NCBI GenBank assembly: GCA_005883775.1
Contig: VBEU01000112.1
Coordinates: forward strand, 1 to 17,540
Source of the DNA: Chloroflexota bacterium
GTDB taxonomy: Bacteria > Chloroflexota > Limnocylindria > P2-11E
Reading direction: 5' to 3'
DNA: 17,540 bases
This document shows, in pieces, positions 1-6,447 of this stretch. The notes beneath the pieces are model-generated. The model was not told the origin of the DNA. It made no database searches and worked only from the letters and a program-made list of their open reading frames with translations. Within the stretch, counting starts at the first letter, position 1. The number at the start of each line of letters is the position of its first letter. The position numbers were made by a program, and so were the translations under genes.

Positions 1-392
1 CAGGCCAGTGCGAGGAAACCCGCGGCGACGGCGATGGCGGGTCCGAAGCGAGCCACCGTGGGGACCTGGAAGGCGAAGCCGATCTTCCCGGCGGTGTACG
101 CGAGGATGAGGAGCCCCGCGGTGATCGCGACGTACCCAAGAGGACTGCTCTCGATCCCGCTCGACCGGTTACGCCGGTACGCGTAGAGCGCGATCGCGCC
201 GGCACCGAGTGGGCCGACGAACGCCCAGAAGAGCCCGATCAGTGAGGCAGCAGCCTCGGTGAGGGAAAGACTTACGACGGAGAGGCTTGCCAGCAGCACG
301 AGGGCGAGCCACGGACGACTCATATCGTCTCGCGCTCTCTTTCTCGCGTACTCCGAGAACGCGAGGCTCTCGCGGGCTTCGTCGACGTTCAT
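1..392 (-). CDS. Multi-pass membrane protein, N-terminal part (runs off the window)
   Basis: I do not recognise the family. The reading frame starts at ATG 392 and stays open to the window edge, giving the first 130 residues. A charged N-terminal stretch (MNVDEARESL..., residues 1-27) precedes hydrophobic segments at about 28-45, 48-70, 86-106 and 115-130, so it should sit in the cytoplasmic membrane. The start is well supported: AGGAGGT lies at 407-401, about 8 nt upstream. That is one of the few strong ribosome binding sites here, and it fits a transcript with a real leader. The gene lies behind the operator/promoter at 429-458 and is probably controlled by a dimeric repressor. Small membrane proteins with this kind of N-terminus often sit next to a transcription regulator, which would be beyond the left edge (inference). 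Confidence 0.75.
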   Translation of the reverse strand, partial: MNVDEARESLAFSEYARKRARDDMSRPWLALVLLASLSVVSLSLTEAAASLIGLFWAFVGPLGAGAIALYAYRRNRSSGIESSPLGYVAITAGLLILAYTAGKIGFAFQVPTVARFGPAIAVAAGFLALA

Positions 393-428
393 CTCGATGT
401 ACCTCCTGCGCCTGAAGCGAGGATCGAG

Positions 429-458
429 TTTGTATCACAGAACGCTCTGTAACACAAA
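429..458. promoter_or_regulatory. 30-bp palindromic operator covering a minus-strand promoter
   Basis: The two 15-bp halves match at 12 of 15 pairs, with core ACAGA-ACGC-TCTGT at 437-450 and outer TTTGT/ACAAA arms. Read on the minus strand, the arms form a promoter: -35 TTGTGT at 457-452, exactly 17 nt, then -10 TACAAA at 434-429. This predicts a start near 422 and a roughly 30-nt leader containing the AGGAGGT of the gene at 392. A repressor bound here would block RNA polymerase. The ACAGA...TCTGT symmetry resembles TetR-family operators (known pattern; regulator not seen here). It also lies upstream of the divergent ligase gene at 504. Confidence 0.65.
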
Positions 459-487
459 GCATATGCCGAGAGCGGGGCGTGCGTCAG

Positions 488-493
488 TAGACT
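488..493 (+). promoter_or_regulatory. Candidate -10 box (TAGACT) for the acyl-CoA ligase gene
   Basis: TAGACT lies 10 nt before the ATG at 504, which has no Shine-Dalgarno sequence. The same hexamer precedes the GTG at 3744. Transcription would start only a few nucleotides before the ATG. No convincing -35 is visible. Confidence 0.35.
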
Positions 494-503
494 CCGCGCA
501 CCG

Positions 504-1751
504 ATGGGCGAGCTCGACACATTCGAAACATGGTCCGACCGGGAGCGGCGGCGCGCACAGTGGGAGCGACTCGCAGCGAAGCTGCCTGAGCTTCGCCGGA
601 CCAATCCGTTCTATCGCGCGAAACTGCCCGAACGCGCGAGCGGTCTTGGCGACCTGCCATTCACCACGAAGTCCGAGCTCTCCGAGGATCAGGCGGCCCG
701 CCCGCCGTTCGGCACGAATCTCACGTATCCGATCGGTCGTTACGTACGCCTTCATCAGACGAGCGGAACGACCGGCCGGCCACTGCGCTTCCTGGACACG
801 GCCGAGTCGTGGGAGTGGTGGCGCGAGTGCTGGCAGCCGATCTACCGCGCGGCCGGGGTCACGGCGAGCGATCGCATCTTCTTCGCGTTCTCGTTCGGTC
901 CGTTCGTCGGTTTCTGGTCGGCGTTCGCCGGCGCGGAGCGACTGGGCGCGCTCTGTCTGACCGGCGGCGCGATGTCCACGACCGAGCGTGTCGCCGCGAT
1001 CGTCGCGGCCGAGGCGACGGTGCTGCTCTGCACGCCGACATACGCGCTTCGGCTCGCGGAGGCCGCGCGCGAGGAGGGGGTCGACCTGGCGAGGTCGGCT
1101 CTACGGGTGTCCATCCACGCGGGGGAGCCCGGCGCCTCGATCCCCGCGACGCGAGAGCGGATCGAGACAGAGCTTGGTGTCGAAGTGTTCGACCACACCG
1201 GCGCGACCGAGGTCGGTGCCCACGGCTTCTCGTGTTCCGCGCGTGACGGCGTCCACATCAACGAGGCCGAGTTCATCGCCGAAATACTCGACGTGCGGAC
1301 CGGCGAGGCGCGGGAGGAAGGCGAAGGCGAGCTCGTGCTCACGAACCTCGGTCGGTGGGGCATGCCCGTCATTCGCTATCGCACGGGCGATCGCGTGAGC
1401 GCGGTTCGAGGGACGTGCTCCTGCGGACGAACGCTCGTGAAGCTCGCCGGCGGCATCGCCGGTCGCGTCGACGATATGGTGACGGTGCGCGGCGTGAATG
1501 TGTTCCCGAGTGCGATCGAAGCGATCGTCCGGCGGTTCGATGAGGTGGGCGAGTACCGCATCGCCCTGGCGCGGGTGCGCGAGATGGACGAGCTTCGCTG
1601 CACGGTCGAAGCCCCGGCGGATGTCGCCGAGCTCCTCGCCGGCGCGATACACCGCGAGCTTGGGATCCGCTGCGTGGTCGAGACGGTCGCGCGGGGAACC
1701 CTCCCGCGTTTCGAGATGAAGGCCAAGCGCTTCAACAAGACCAACGTCTAG
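504..1751 (+). CDS. Phenylacetate-CoA ligase-like (PaaK family) AMP-forming acyl-CoA ligase
   Basis: Members of this family activate a carboxylic acid with ATP, then transfer the acyl group to coenzyme A in the cytoplasm. At 415 aa the length fits the PaaK branch of the ANL superfamily rather than the longer acyl-CoA synthetases. Visible motifs are the phosphate loop TSGTTGRP at 86-93, the adenine/acyl motif DHTGATEVG at 230-238, RYRTGD at 291-296, the hinge RVDDM at 321-325, and a C-terminal LPRFEMKAKR at 400-409 that matches the PaaK LPRSEGKAKR lysine loop. Cysteines 305 and 307 sit in a CSCGR turn. No other phenylacetate catabolism gene (paaABCDE, paaG, paaZ) is nearby, so the substrate is open. 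The stop overlaps the GTG of the downstream LysE exporter by 1 nt (TAGTG). Confidence 0.88.
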   Translation: MGELDTFETWSDRERRRAQWERLAAKLPELRRTNPFYRAKLPERASGLGDLPFTTKSELSEDQAARPPFGTNLTYPIGRYVRLHQTSGTTGRPLRFLDTAESWEWWRECWQPIYRAAGVTASDRIFFAFSFGPFVGFWSAFAGAERLGALCLTGGAMSTTERVAAIVAAEATVLLCTPTYALRLAEAAREEGVDLARSALRVSIHAGEPGASIPATRERIETELGVEVFDHTGATEVGAHGFSCSARDGVHINEAEFIAEILDVRTGEAREEGEGELVLTNLGRWGMPVIRYRTGDRVSAVRGTCSCGRTLVKLAGGIAGRVDDMVTVRGVNVFPSAIEAIVRRFDEVGEYRIALARVREMDELRCTVEAPADVAELLAGAIHRELGIRCVVETVARGTLPRFEMKAKRFNKTNV

Positions 1752-2350
1752 TGGGACAAGCGTTCCTCCTCGGGGTCGCGGCCGCCTACGCGATCGCGAT
1801 TCCCGTGGGACCGATCGCAGTGCTGATCCTGCGCACCGGCATGGGCCGCGGGCTCCGCGCGGCTGCGGCAGCCGGCGCCGGGGCCGCGACCGCGGACCTC
1901 CTCTTCGCAACGATCGCCATGCTGTTCGGGGCGGCGGCATCCGTCGTCTTGGCGCCGATCCTTCCGGTGGCTCGGATCGTGGCGGCGGCGGCGCTCGCGG
2001 CGATCGCGTTCCGCGGACTGCTGGCGAGGCCGCGATCGATCGAGCGCGAGTCCAGTGGGCTCGGCACCGGGAACACCTATTTCTTGTTCCTCGGGCTCAC
2101 CATGCTCAACCCGCCGACGGTCATCTACTTCGTGTCACTTGCGATCGCGTTGCCCGACGTGGCGGCCGACCTCGGCAGCCGCGCGGCGTTCGTTGTCGGC
2201 GCGTTCCTCGCGTCGTTGTCATGGCAGGAGGTCTTGGCGCTCGGCGGTTCGATGCTGCACGGTCGGCTCACTCCGCGTTTGCAGCGCATCACCGCGGTCG
2301 TGAGCTCGCTCATCATCCTGGCGCTCGCGGCCCGGGTCGCGTTTGGCTAG
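1751..2350 (+). CDS. LysE/RhtB-family exporter
   Basis: LysE-superfamily proteins export amino acids or related small metabolites through the cytoplasmic membrane. The 199-aa protein has the usual length and about six hydrophobic segments: roughly 3-26, 36-60, 65-86, 107-130, 142-165 and 178-197. The N-terminal half carries the family-typical PVGPIAVLILRTGMGRG (18-34), and the fourth segment begins at LTMLNPPTVIYF (115-126), matching the conserved N-P motif. The GTG start overlaps the ligase stop by 1 nt (TAGTG), so translation is probably coupled and no separate ribosome binding site is needed. The transported substrate cannot be read from the sequence; coupling to an acid-activating enzyme only hints at a related metabolite. 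Its TAG shares CTAG (2347-2350) with the stop of the convergent hydrolase gene. Confidence 0.88.
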   Translation: MGQAFLLGVAAAYAIAIPVGPIAVLILRTGMGRGLRAAAAAGAGAATADLLFATIAMLFGAAASVVLAPILPVARIVAAAALAAIAFRGLLARPRSIERESSGLGTGNTYFLFLGLTMLNPPTVIYFVSLAIALPDVAADLGSRAAFVVGAFLASLSWQEVLALGGSMLHGRLTPRLQRITAVVSSLIILALAARVAFG

Positions 2351-2868
2351 CGCAAGATCTTCGCGCCGAGCGTTCTCTCGAGCTCGCGGAGCGCATTGCG
2401 GTGCGCTTCCTCGTCGAAGGAGGTGACGCCTTTTTCGACGACCTCGACGGCGTAACCGAGATTCCGCGCGTCCGCGGCGGTGTAGAGCACGCAGATGTTG
2501 GTGCAGTCACCGACGAGCCGGAGGGTCTCCACGCCGCGCTCACGCAGCGTGATATCGAGATCGGTGCCGAAAAATCCGGAGTACCGTCGCTTCGGGATGA
2601 CGACATCGCCCTTGAGCGGCGCGAGCTCGGGCACGATCTCCGCACCCTTCGTCCCGGCGAGCGCATGCGGCGGGAACATCTGGAACTCGGCATCGCCGGG
2701 CAGATGGTTGTCGGTGAGGTAGACGATCGGCTCCGCCGCGGCACGCGCTCGCGCGATCTCCTCTTGGATGACCGGGACGATCCGCGCCATGGACGGACCG
2801 CAGTAGAGAGCGCCGCCCTCGTGCACGAAGTCTTCGATCATGTCGACGACGACGAGCGCTCGTTTCAT
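2347..2868 (-). CDS. Isochorismatase-superfamily cysteine hydrolase, nicotinamidase-like
   Basis: This 173-aa cytoplasmic protein has the isochorismatase/nicotinamidase fold. Counted from MKRALVVVDMIEDF, the catalytic triad is Asp9, Lys93 (in PKRRYSGF) and Cys126 (in GDCTNICVLYTA). Asp53, His55 and His68 in TDNH...FPPHALAGTKG correspond to the zinc ligands of nicotinamidases. That favours hydrolysis of nicotinamide (NAD salvage) or a similar amide over isochorismate, but the substrate is not proven. An upstream in-frame start would add 20 residues of unrelated sequence. I chose ATG 2868 because it begins the domain and overlaps the TGA of the upstream VOC gene by 1 nt (TGATG), a coupling arrangement. 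It is the last gene of the minus-strand run beginning with the Fe-S carrier at 3654. Confidence 0.88.
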   Translation of the reverse strand: MKRALVVVDMIEDFVHEGGALYCGPSMARIVPVIQEEIARARAAAEPIVYLTDNHLPGDAEFQMFPPHALAGTKGAEIVPELAPLKGDVVIPKRRYSGFFGTDLDITLRERGVETLRLVGDCTNICVLYTAADARNLGYAVEVVEKGVTSFDEEAHRNALRELERTLGAKILR

Positions 2869-3245
2869 CAGTGGCCCGACGCCGGCTCCCATAGTTCGAT
2901 GCGGTGGCCCTCCGGATCGGTGATCCACCCGAAGCGACCGTTCTCGTCCTCATAACGCTCGTCCGAAACGTCGACACCTTCCGCCCGCAGCTTTGCGAGC
3001 AGTCCATCAAGATCGTCGACGCGGTAGTTGATCATGAAAGCCGGCTCGCCCGGGCCGAAATAGGTCGTGTCCTGCTTGAACAGTGACCAGACCGTCGAGC
3101 CGAGGCGATCCGGGTCATCGCGCTCGCGCCACTGGAAGACCGACCAGCCGCCGGGCTCGATCGGTACTCCGAGGTGGGCCCGATACCAATCGGCGAGCGC
3201 GTCTAGATCACGAGCGCGAAAGAAAACACCCCCGAGGCCGGTGAC
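2868..3245 (-). CDS. VOC-fold (glyoxalase/bleomycin-resistance superfamily) protein, start uncertain
   Basis: The protein reads TGLGGVFFRARDLDALADWY, then VRDDLDGLLAKL-like and DPEGHRIELWEP segments: a single VOC domain of two beta-alpha-beta-beta-beta units ending in the typical D-P-x-G-x-x-I-E-L-W strand. The last residues (about 107-125) carry the conserved Glu117. VOC proteins are metal-dependent lyases, dioxygenases or drug-binding proteins; the substrate is unknown. The start is a real problem. The first natural domain residue follows codon GTC at 3245, 10 nt after the Fe-S carrier stop, and no ATG, GTG or TTG lies in frame between that stop and the domain. The nearest upstream starts (GTG 3362, TTG 3380) lie inside the Fe-S carrier gene and would add an Arg/Ala/Thr-rich tail that looks like shadow translation. 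I report the domain boundary. Confidence 0.72.
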   Translation of the reverse strand, partial: VTGLGGVFFRARDLDALADWYRAHLGVPIEPGGWSVFQWRERDDPDRLGSTVWSLFKQDTTYFGPGEPAFMINYRVDDLDGLLAKLRAEGVDVSDERYEDENGRFGWITDPEGHRIELWEPASGH

Positions 3246-3255
3246 GCGCGAGGGT

Positions 3256-3654
3256 CTAGTGGGCGCAGGCCTTCGCGGTGCCGGACTGGTCTGCCGTGCG
3301 GAACGACTGACCGCAACCGCAGCTCGAAACAGCGTTCGGGTTGCGAAGCGCGAAGCCGCCACCCATGAGGGCGTCGACAAAGTCGATCTCAGAGCCCTTG
3401 AGGTACATGGCGCTCATCGGGTCCACGACGACCCGAACGCCGCCCTGCTCCACGATCGCGTCATCCTCTTCGGTGCCCTCGGCGAAGGTCATGCCGTACG
3501 AGAACCCCGAGCATCCACCCGGCGTGACGTACACGCGCAGGGCGAGGTCTTGCCGCTCCTGCTTGGAGAGCACCTCGCGGAGCTTGTCCGTCGCTTTCGG
3601 CGTCAGTGAAACGAGTGGGGTCTCGATGCTCGTCGGGCTCTGCTCGATCGCCAA
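3256..3654 (-). CDS. A-type iron-sulfur cluster carrier (IscA/ErpA/HesB family)
   Basis: Proteins of this family bind and hand on Fe-S clusters to apo-enzymes in the cytoplasm. The 132-aa sequence contains the three cluster cysteines in the right order and spacing: Cys48 in TPGGCSGFSYGM, then Cys112 and Cys114 in SSCGCGQSF. VVDPMSAMYLKGSEIDF (76-92) is the conserved strand-helix before the last motif. After CGCG the usual protein ends within a few residues. Here a tail of about 15 residues (FRTADQSGTAKACAH) adds Cys130 and His132, which might be further ligands. The start is TTG 3654, chosen because GGAGGT lies 6 nt upstream at 3666-3661 and the domain begins right after it. A -10-like TATCAT lies at 3690-3685. 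No isc or suf genes are nearby, so it is an orphan carrier. Confidence 0.9.
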   Translation of the reverse strand: MAIEQSPTSIETPLVSLTPKATDKLREVLSKQERQDLALRVYVTPGGCSGFSYGMTFAEGTEEDDAIVEQGGVRVVVDPMSAMYLKGSEIDFVDALMGGGFALRNPNAVSSCGCGQSFRTADQSGTAKACAH

Positions 3655-3730
3655 GTCAGCACCTCCGTGCGCGTTACACCTTGAATGATAACCGACGAAA
3701 CGCGCGCAAAACGGCCGATTTTTCCGAGCC

Positions 3731-3736
3731 TAGACT
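3731..3736 (+). promoter_or_regulatory. Candidate -10 box for a leaderless mRNA
   Basis: TAGACT ends 7 nt before the GTG at 3744, which has no Shine-Dalgarno sequence. A transcript starting the usual 7 nt after the box would begin on the start codon. The 89-nt gap between 3655 and 3743 also holds the opposite-strand promoter and ribosome binding site of the Fe-S carrier gene. No clear -35 is seen. Confidence 0.4.
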
Positions 3737-3743
3737 CGAATTT

Positions 3744-4106
3744 GTGGGGATTTCCTTGCATCACGCCCAGGTCTTCTATCCGCCTGGCGAGGAAGCCCGA
3801 GCTCGAAAGTTCTACGGAGAGACCCTCGGACTGATCGAGCTCGAGCGTCCGGTCACGCTACGCGACCGCGCGGGCATCTGGTATGCGGCGCCACCCGGTC
3901 ACGTCCATCTCTCGGCCGACCGCGAGCTCGGACTTCACCCGCGTCGACATTTTGCGTTGCGTGTCGACGACCTCGACGCGACCGTGAAGACGCTGCGCGC
4001 GGCCGGTGCGCCCTTCGAAGAGGCCGACCCCATCCCCGGCTGGCGACGGACCTACGTGTTCGATCCCTTTGGCAACAAGATCGAGCTGGACGAAATCTCC
4101 GAGTGA
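3744..4106 (+). CDS. Small VOC-superfamily (glyoxalase-fold) protein
   Basis: This 120-aa protein begins MGISLHHAQVFYPPGEEARARKFY and ends VFDPFGNKIELDEISE, the start and finish of a VOC domain. His7, His69 and Glu114 occupy positions that are metal ligands in glyoxalase-like members. Its phrasing resembles small VOC proteins annotated as glyoxalases, but I cannot name a substrate. The frame is open upstream to 3606, but that part lies antisense to the Fe-S carrier and does not read as protein. GTG 3744 begins the domain and follows TAGACT by 7 nt. It heads a plus-strand unit: its end overlaps the GTG of the DUF255 gene by 4 nt (GTGA). It is not closely similar to the other VOC protein at 2868-3245. 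Confidence 0.85.
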   Translation: MGISLHHAQVFYPPGEEARARKFYGETLGLIELERPVTLRDRAGIWYAAPPGHVHLSADRELGLHPRRHFALRVDDLDATVKTLRAAGAPFEEADPIPGWRRTYVFDPFGNKIELDEISE

Positions 4107-5917
4107 CATTCCGTTTCTCGCCGCGCCCGAACCGCGCCGCCGAGATCGGCTGGCGACCGTGGGGCGGGAAGGCGTTCCAGGAAGCGCAGGTCGCCGACAA
4201 GCCCGTCCTTCTCGCGATCAGCGCCGTGTGGTGCCACTGGTGTCACGTCATGGACGAGACGAGCTACAGCGATCCCGAGGTGATCCGGCTGATCAATGAA
4301 CGTTACGTCCCGATCCGGGTCGACAACGACGAGCGCCCCGACGTGAACCGCCGGTACAACATGGGTGGCTGGCCGACGACCGCGTTCCTCACGCCCGATG
4401 GCGAGATCGTCCACGGCGGCACGTATGTCCCGCCCGACGCGATGCGGTCATATCTCGCGCAGGTCGCCGACCTCTGGGCCTCCCAGCGTTCGGACCTCGC
4501 GCAACGCGTGGCAGAGCTTCGTGAGAAGGAGAACGAGGCTCGATCGCCCAAGTCCGGTGATCTCAGCGTTCAAATCGTCGATCAGGTGGGCTCCCTCGTG
4601 CGCGGGCAGTACGATCCGCAGTTCGGAGGGTTCGGGCGCGAGCCGAAGTTCCCGCAGCCCAAGCTCCTCCGCTTCCTTCTCGACGAGCATCGCCGGTTCG
4701 GCTACCCGGAGATCGCGACGATGCTTCATCGCACGCTTGCCGCGATGGCCGCCGGCGGTATGTACGACCACGTCGAGGGCGGTTTCTTCCGCTACTCGAC
4801 GACGCGGCAGTGGGAGATCCCGCATTACGAGAAGATGCTCGAGGACAACGCCGAGCTCCTCGCGGTCTATGCGGAAGCGCACCGTTCGTTCCCGACGGCG
4901 GGATACGACCGCGTGGTGCGCGATGTGATCCGCTGGATGGACGCGGTCCTGTGGCAACCGGACAAGAAGCTCTGGGCCGGATCCCAGGACGCTGACGAGC
5001 ACTACTACACGCTGGATTCCGTCGAGGAGCGCGCCAAGCACGATGCGCCGTTCGTGGATCGCACTGCGTACACCGGATGGAACGCGCTCGCCGCGTCCGC
5101 GTACTGGGCGGGCTGGGCCGCGACCGGTGAGAAGGCGTTCGAGGCGCGAGCTCACGAGGCGATGGGCTCGACCGCGCGCCGACTCTGGGACCCGGAGACG
5201 AAAGCGCTACGGCACTTCGACGCGGCCGGCGGCAGCACGGTCGTGAACCTCCTCGGGGACCTCGCGGCCGCTCTGGCCGCGAACCTTGACGCCTACGAGA
5301 CCGGGCTTCACCCGGGCGCGCTCGGCGGCGCGAAAGTCAATGCGATGACGCTCCGCGACCGGCTCGAGGATCCTGAGGCCGGCGGATTTTTCGACGCGCC
5401 GGAAGGCACCGGCGCCGAGCCTGGCCGCCTTGCGCGTCGCGAGCGGCCGATCGAGGAGAACGCCCTTGCCGCCGAGGGGCTGCTGCGACTTGCGGCACTT
5501 TCTGGCGGAGATGAGTGGCGCGAGCTCGCCCTTCACACGCTTCGCGGCTTCGTCGGCGACTACCGCCAGTGGGGGCAATTCGCCGCGAGCTATGCGAACG
5601 CGGTCGCGCGAGCTCTCGCCGAGCCGCTCGTCATTGGGGTCGTCGGGCCGGACGCAGATCCGGGTGCCTCGGCGTTGTGGCAGCGTGCTCGCTCGGCGAC
5701 CGACCCGGCGCGGTCCCTTCACCGGCTCGTGCCCGGGCGCGCGGACGACCGGGGATTTCCACGCGACGACGAGCTCCTCGCGCGCCTCGGATTTCCCAAC
5801 GACCGCGTCGCCGCCTATGTCTGTATCGGAACCGTCTGTTCGGCTCCCATAGCGGACGAGGCCTCGCTCGGTAGCGCGCTCGACGAAGCGGGCCGCAGAT
5901 ACACGCACCCGGACTAG
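4103..5917 (+). CDS. DUF255 thioredoxin-domain protein (YyaL/SSP411 family), short form
   Basis: This 604-aa cytoplasmic protein combines an N-terminal thioredoxin-fold domain (about 1-130) with an alpha/alpha-barrel domain resembling N-acylglucosamine 2-epimerases. The redox motif is VWCHWCHVM (Cys44, Cys47) and the cis-proline lies in GGWPTT (Pro91). Further family signatures are GGFGREPKFPQP (175-186), GGMYDHVEGGFFRYS (218-232), PHYEKMLEDNAEL (240-252) and GSQDADEHYY (293-302). The end has YVCIGTVCSAPI, the usual C-terminal Cys pair. Typical members have nearly 700 residues. Here the part between SQDADE and YTGWNALAASAY (323-334) is only about 20 residues, so the usual middle insert is missing. 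The cellular role of the family is not established. The GTG start overlaps the upstream VOC stop by 4 nt. Confidence 0.93.
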   Translation: MTFRFSPRPNRAAEIGWRPWGGKAFQEAQVADKPVLLAISAVWCHWCHVMDETSYSDPEVIRLINERYVPIRVDNDERPDVNRRYNMGGWPTTAFLTPDGEIVHGGTYVPPDAMRSYLAQVADLWASQRSDLAQRVAELREKENEARSPKSGDLSVQIVDQVGSLVRGQYDPQFGGFGREPKFPQPKLLRFLLDEHRRFGYPEIATMLHRTLAAMAAGGMYDHVEGGFFRYSTTRQWEIPHYEKMLEDNAELLAVYAEAHRSFPTAGYDRVVRDVIRWMDAVLWQPDKKLWAGSQDADEHYYTLDSVEERAKHDAPFVDRTAYTGWNALAASAYWAGWAATGEKAFEARAHEAMGSTARRLWDPETKALRHFDAAGGSTVVNLLGDLAAALAANLDAYETGLHPGALGGAKVNAMTLRDRLEDPEAGGFFDAPEGTGAEPGRLARRERPIEENALAAEGLLRLAALSGGDEWRELALHTLRGFVGDYRQWGQFAASYANAVARALAEPLVIGVVGPDADPGASALWQRARSATDPARSLHRLVPGRADDRGFPRDDELLARLGFPNDRVAAYVCIGTVCSAPIADEASLGSALDEAGRRYTHPD

Positions 5918-5943
5918 GCACGAGTTCTGCGCGGCTCCGTCTG

Positions 5944-6447
5944 GTGCAGGACCTCAAAGAAGAGCTGAAGGAAGAGTCCCTCGTCGCCGCCTTCGGCGAT
6001 CAGGAGTCCGCCGTCCAGGCGGCGACCGCTCTCGATGCGGCGGGGATCCCGCCCGACCACGTCGGCGTCGTTGCCGAGAACGTGCGTCAGGCCCGCGAGG
6101 CGGCGGGTTCGTTCAGCGCGGCGGGTGCCATTGTCGGAGCGATCGTCGGTGCCTTGCTGGCCCTGGTCTTTGTGATCGTCGGTGGTGATGAGATCCGGCA
6201 GAACCTCGTCGCGATCGTCATCGGAGCGCCGATCCTGGTGTTCGCGTTCGCGGCCATCGGGGCGCTCGCCGGGCGCGCGAAGCTATTCCAGAGCCGGAAG
6301 TACGTGAGCTACGAGCGTGCCGTGGAACGAGGCGAAGTGCTCGTCACCGTCAGCGGGTCGCCCGAGCTCCTGCAGCGTTCGCGCCGCATCCTCGAGCAGC
6401 ATGGCGCGCTCCGCTTCCGCCACGAGCAGACCGGCGAAGCGATCTAG
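5944..6447 (+). CDS. Membrane-anchored YflT-like (general stress protein 17M type) protein
   Basis: Residues 12-45 (SLVAAFGDQESAVQAATAL... DHVGVVAEN) read as the small alpha/beta domain found in heat-induced stress protein YflT and Gsp17M. It is followed by a glycine/alanine-rich hydrophobic pair at about 58-82 and 88-110. The last 57 residues (VSYERAVERGEVLVTVSG...RRILEQHGA) form a second soluble part rich in charge. This layout of an N-terminal sensor-like domain, a Gly-zipper hairpin and a cytosolic tail is common in actinobacterial and Chloroflexota stress proteins; the biochemical function is unknown. It starts at GTG 5944, 26 nt after the DUF255 gene and without a clear ribosome binding site, and probably shares that transcript. 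A soluble relative lies at 9516-9956. Its stop shares CTAG (6444-6447) with the convergent amidohydrolase gene. Confidence 0.75.
   Translation: MQDLKEELKEESLVAAFGDQESAVQAATALDAAGIPPDHVGVVAENVRQAREAAGSFSAAGAIVGAIVGALLALVFVIVGGDEIRQNLVAIVIGAPILVFAFAAIGALAGRAKLFQSRKYVSYERAVERGEVLVTVSGSPELLQRSRRILEQHGALRFRHEQTGEAI

Noticed and set aside
1101..1940. 279-aa minus-strand open frame opposite the ligase and LysE genes
   Set aside because: Arg/Pro/Asp-rich low-complexity translation, antisense to two genes with clear family motifs; a high-G+C shadow frame.
2343..2356. Hairpin at the shared stop of the LysE and hydrolase genes
   Set aside because: Only a GCTAGC core plus a bulged TTG/CAA arm; too weak to claim as a terminator.
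2221..2955. 244-aa plus-strand frame opposite the nicotinamidase-like gene
   Set aside because: Composition is a charged shadow of the real minus-strand gene, and it crosses three real gene borders.
3256..3380. VOC protein starting at TTG 3380 or GTG 3362 inside the Fe-S carrier gene
   Set aside because: Would need more than 100 nt of out-of-frame overlap and an Arg/Ala/Ser-rich leader unlike any VOC N-terminus.
3606..3743. Upstream extension of the plus-strand VOC gene at 3744
   Set aside because: Lies antisense to the Fe-S carrier and its ribosome binding site; the added residues do not look like protein, and the domain begins at GTG 3744.
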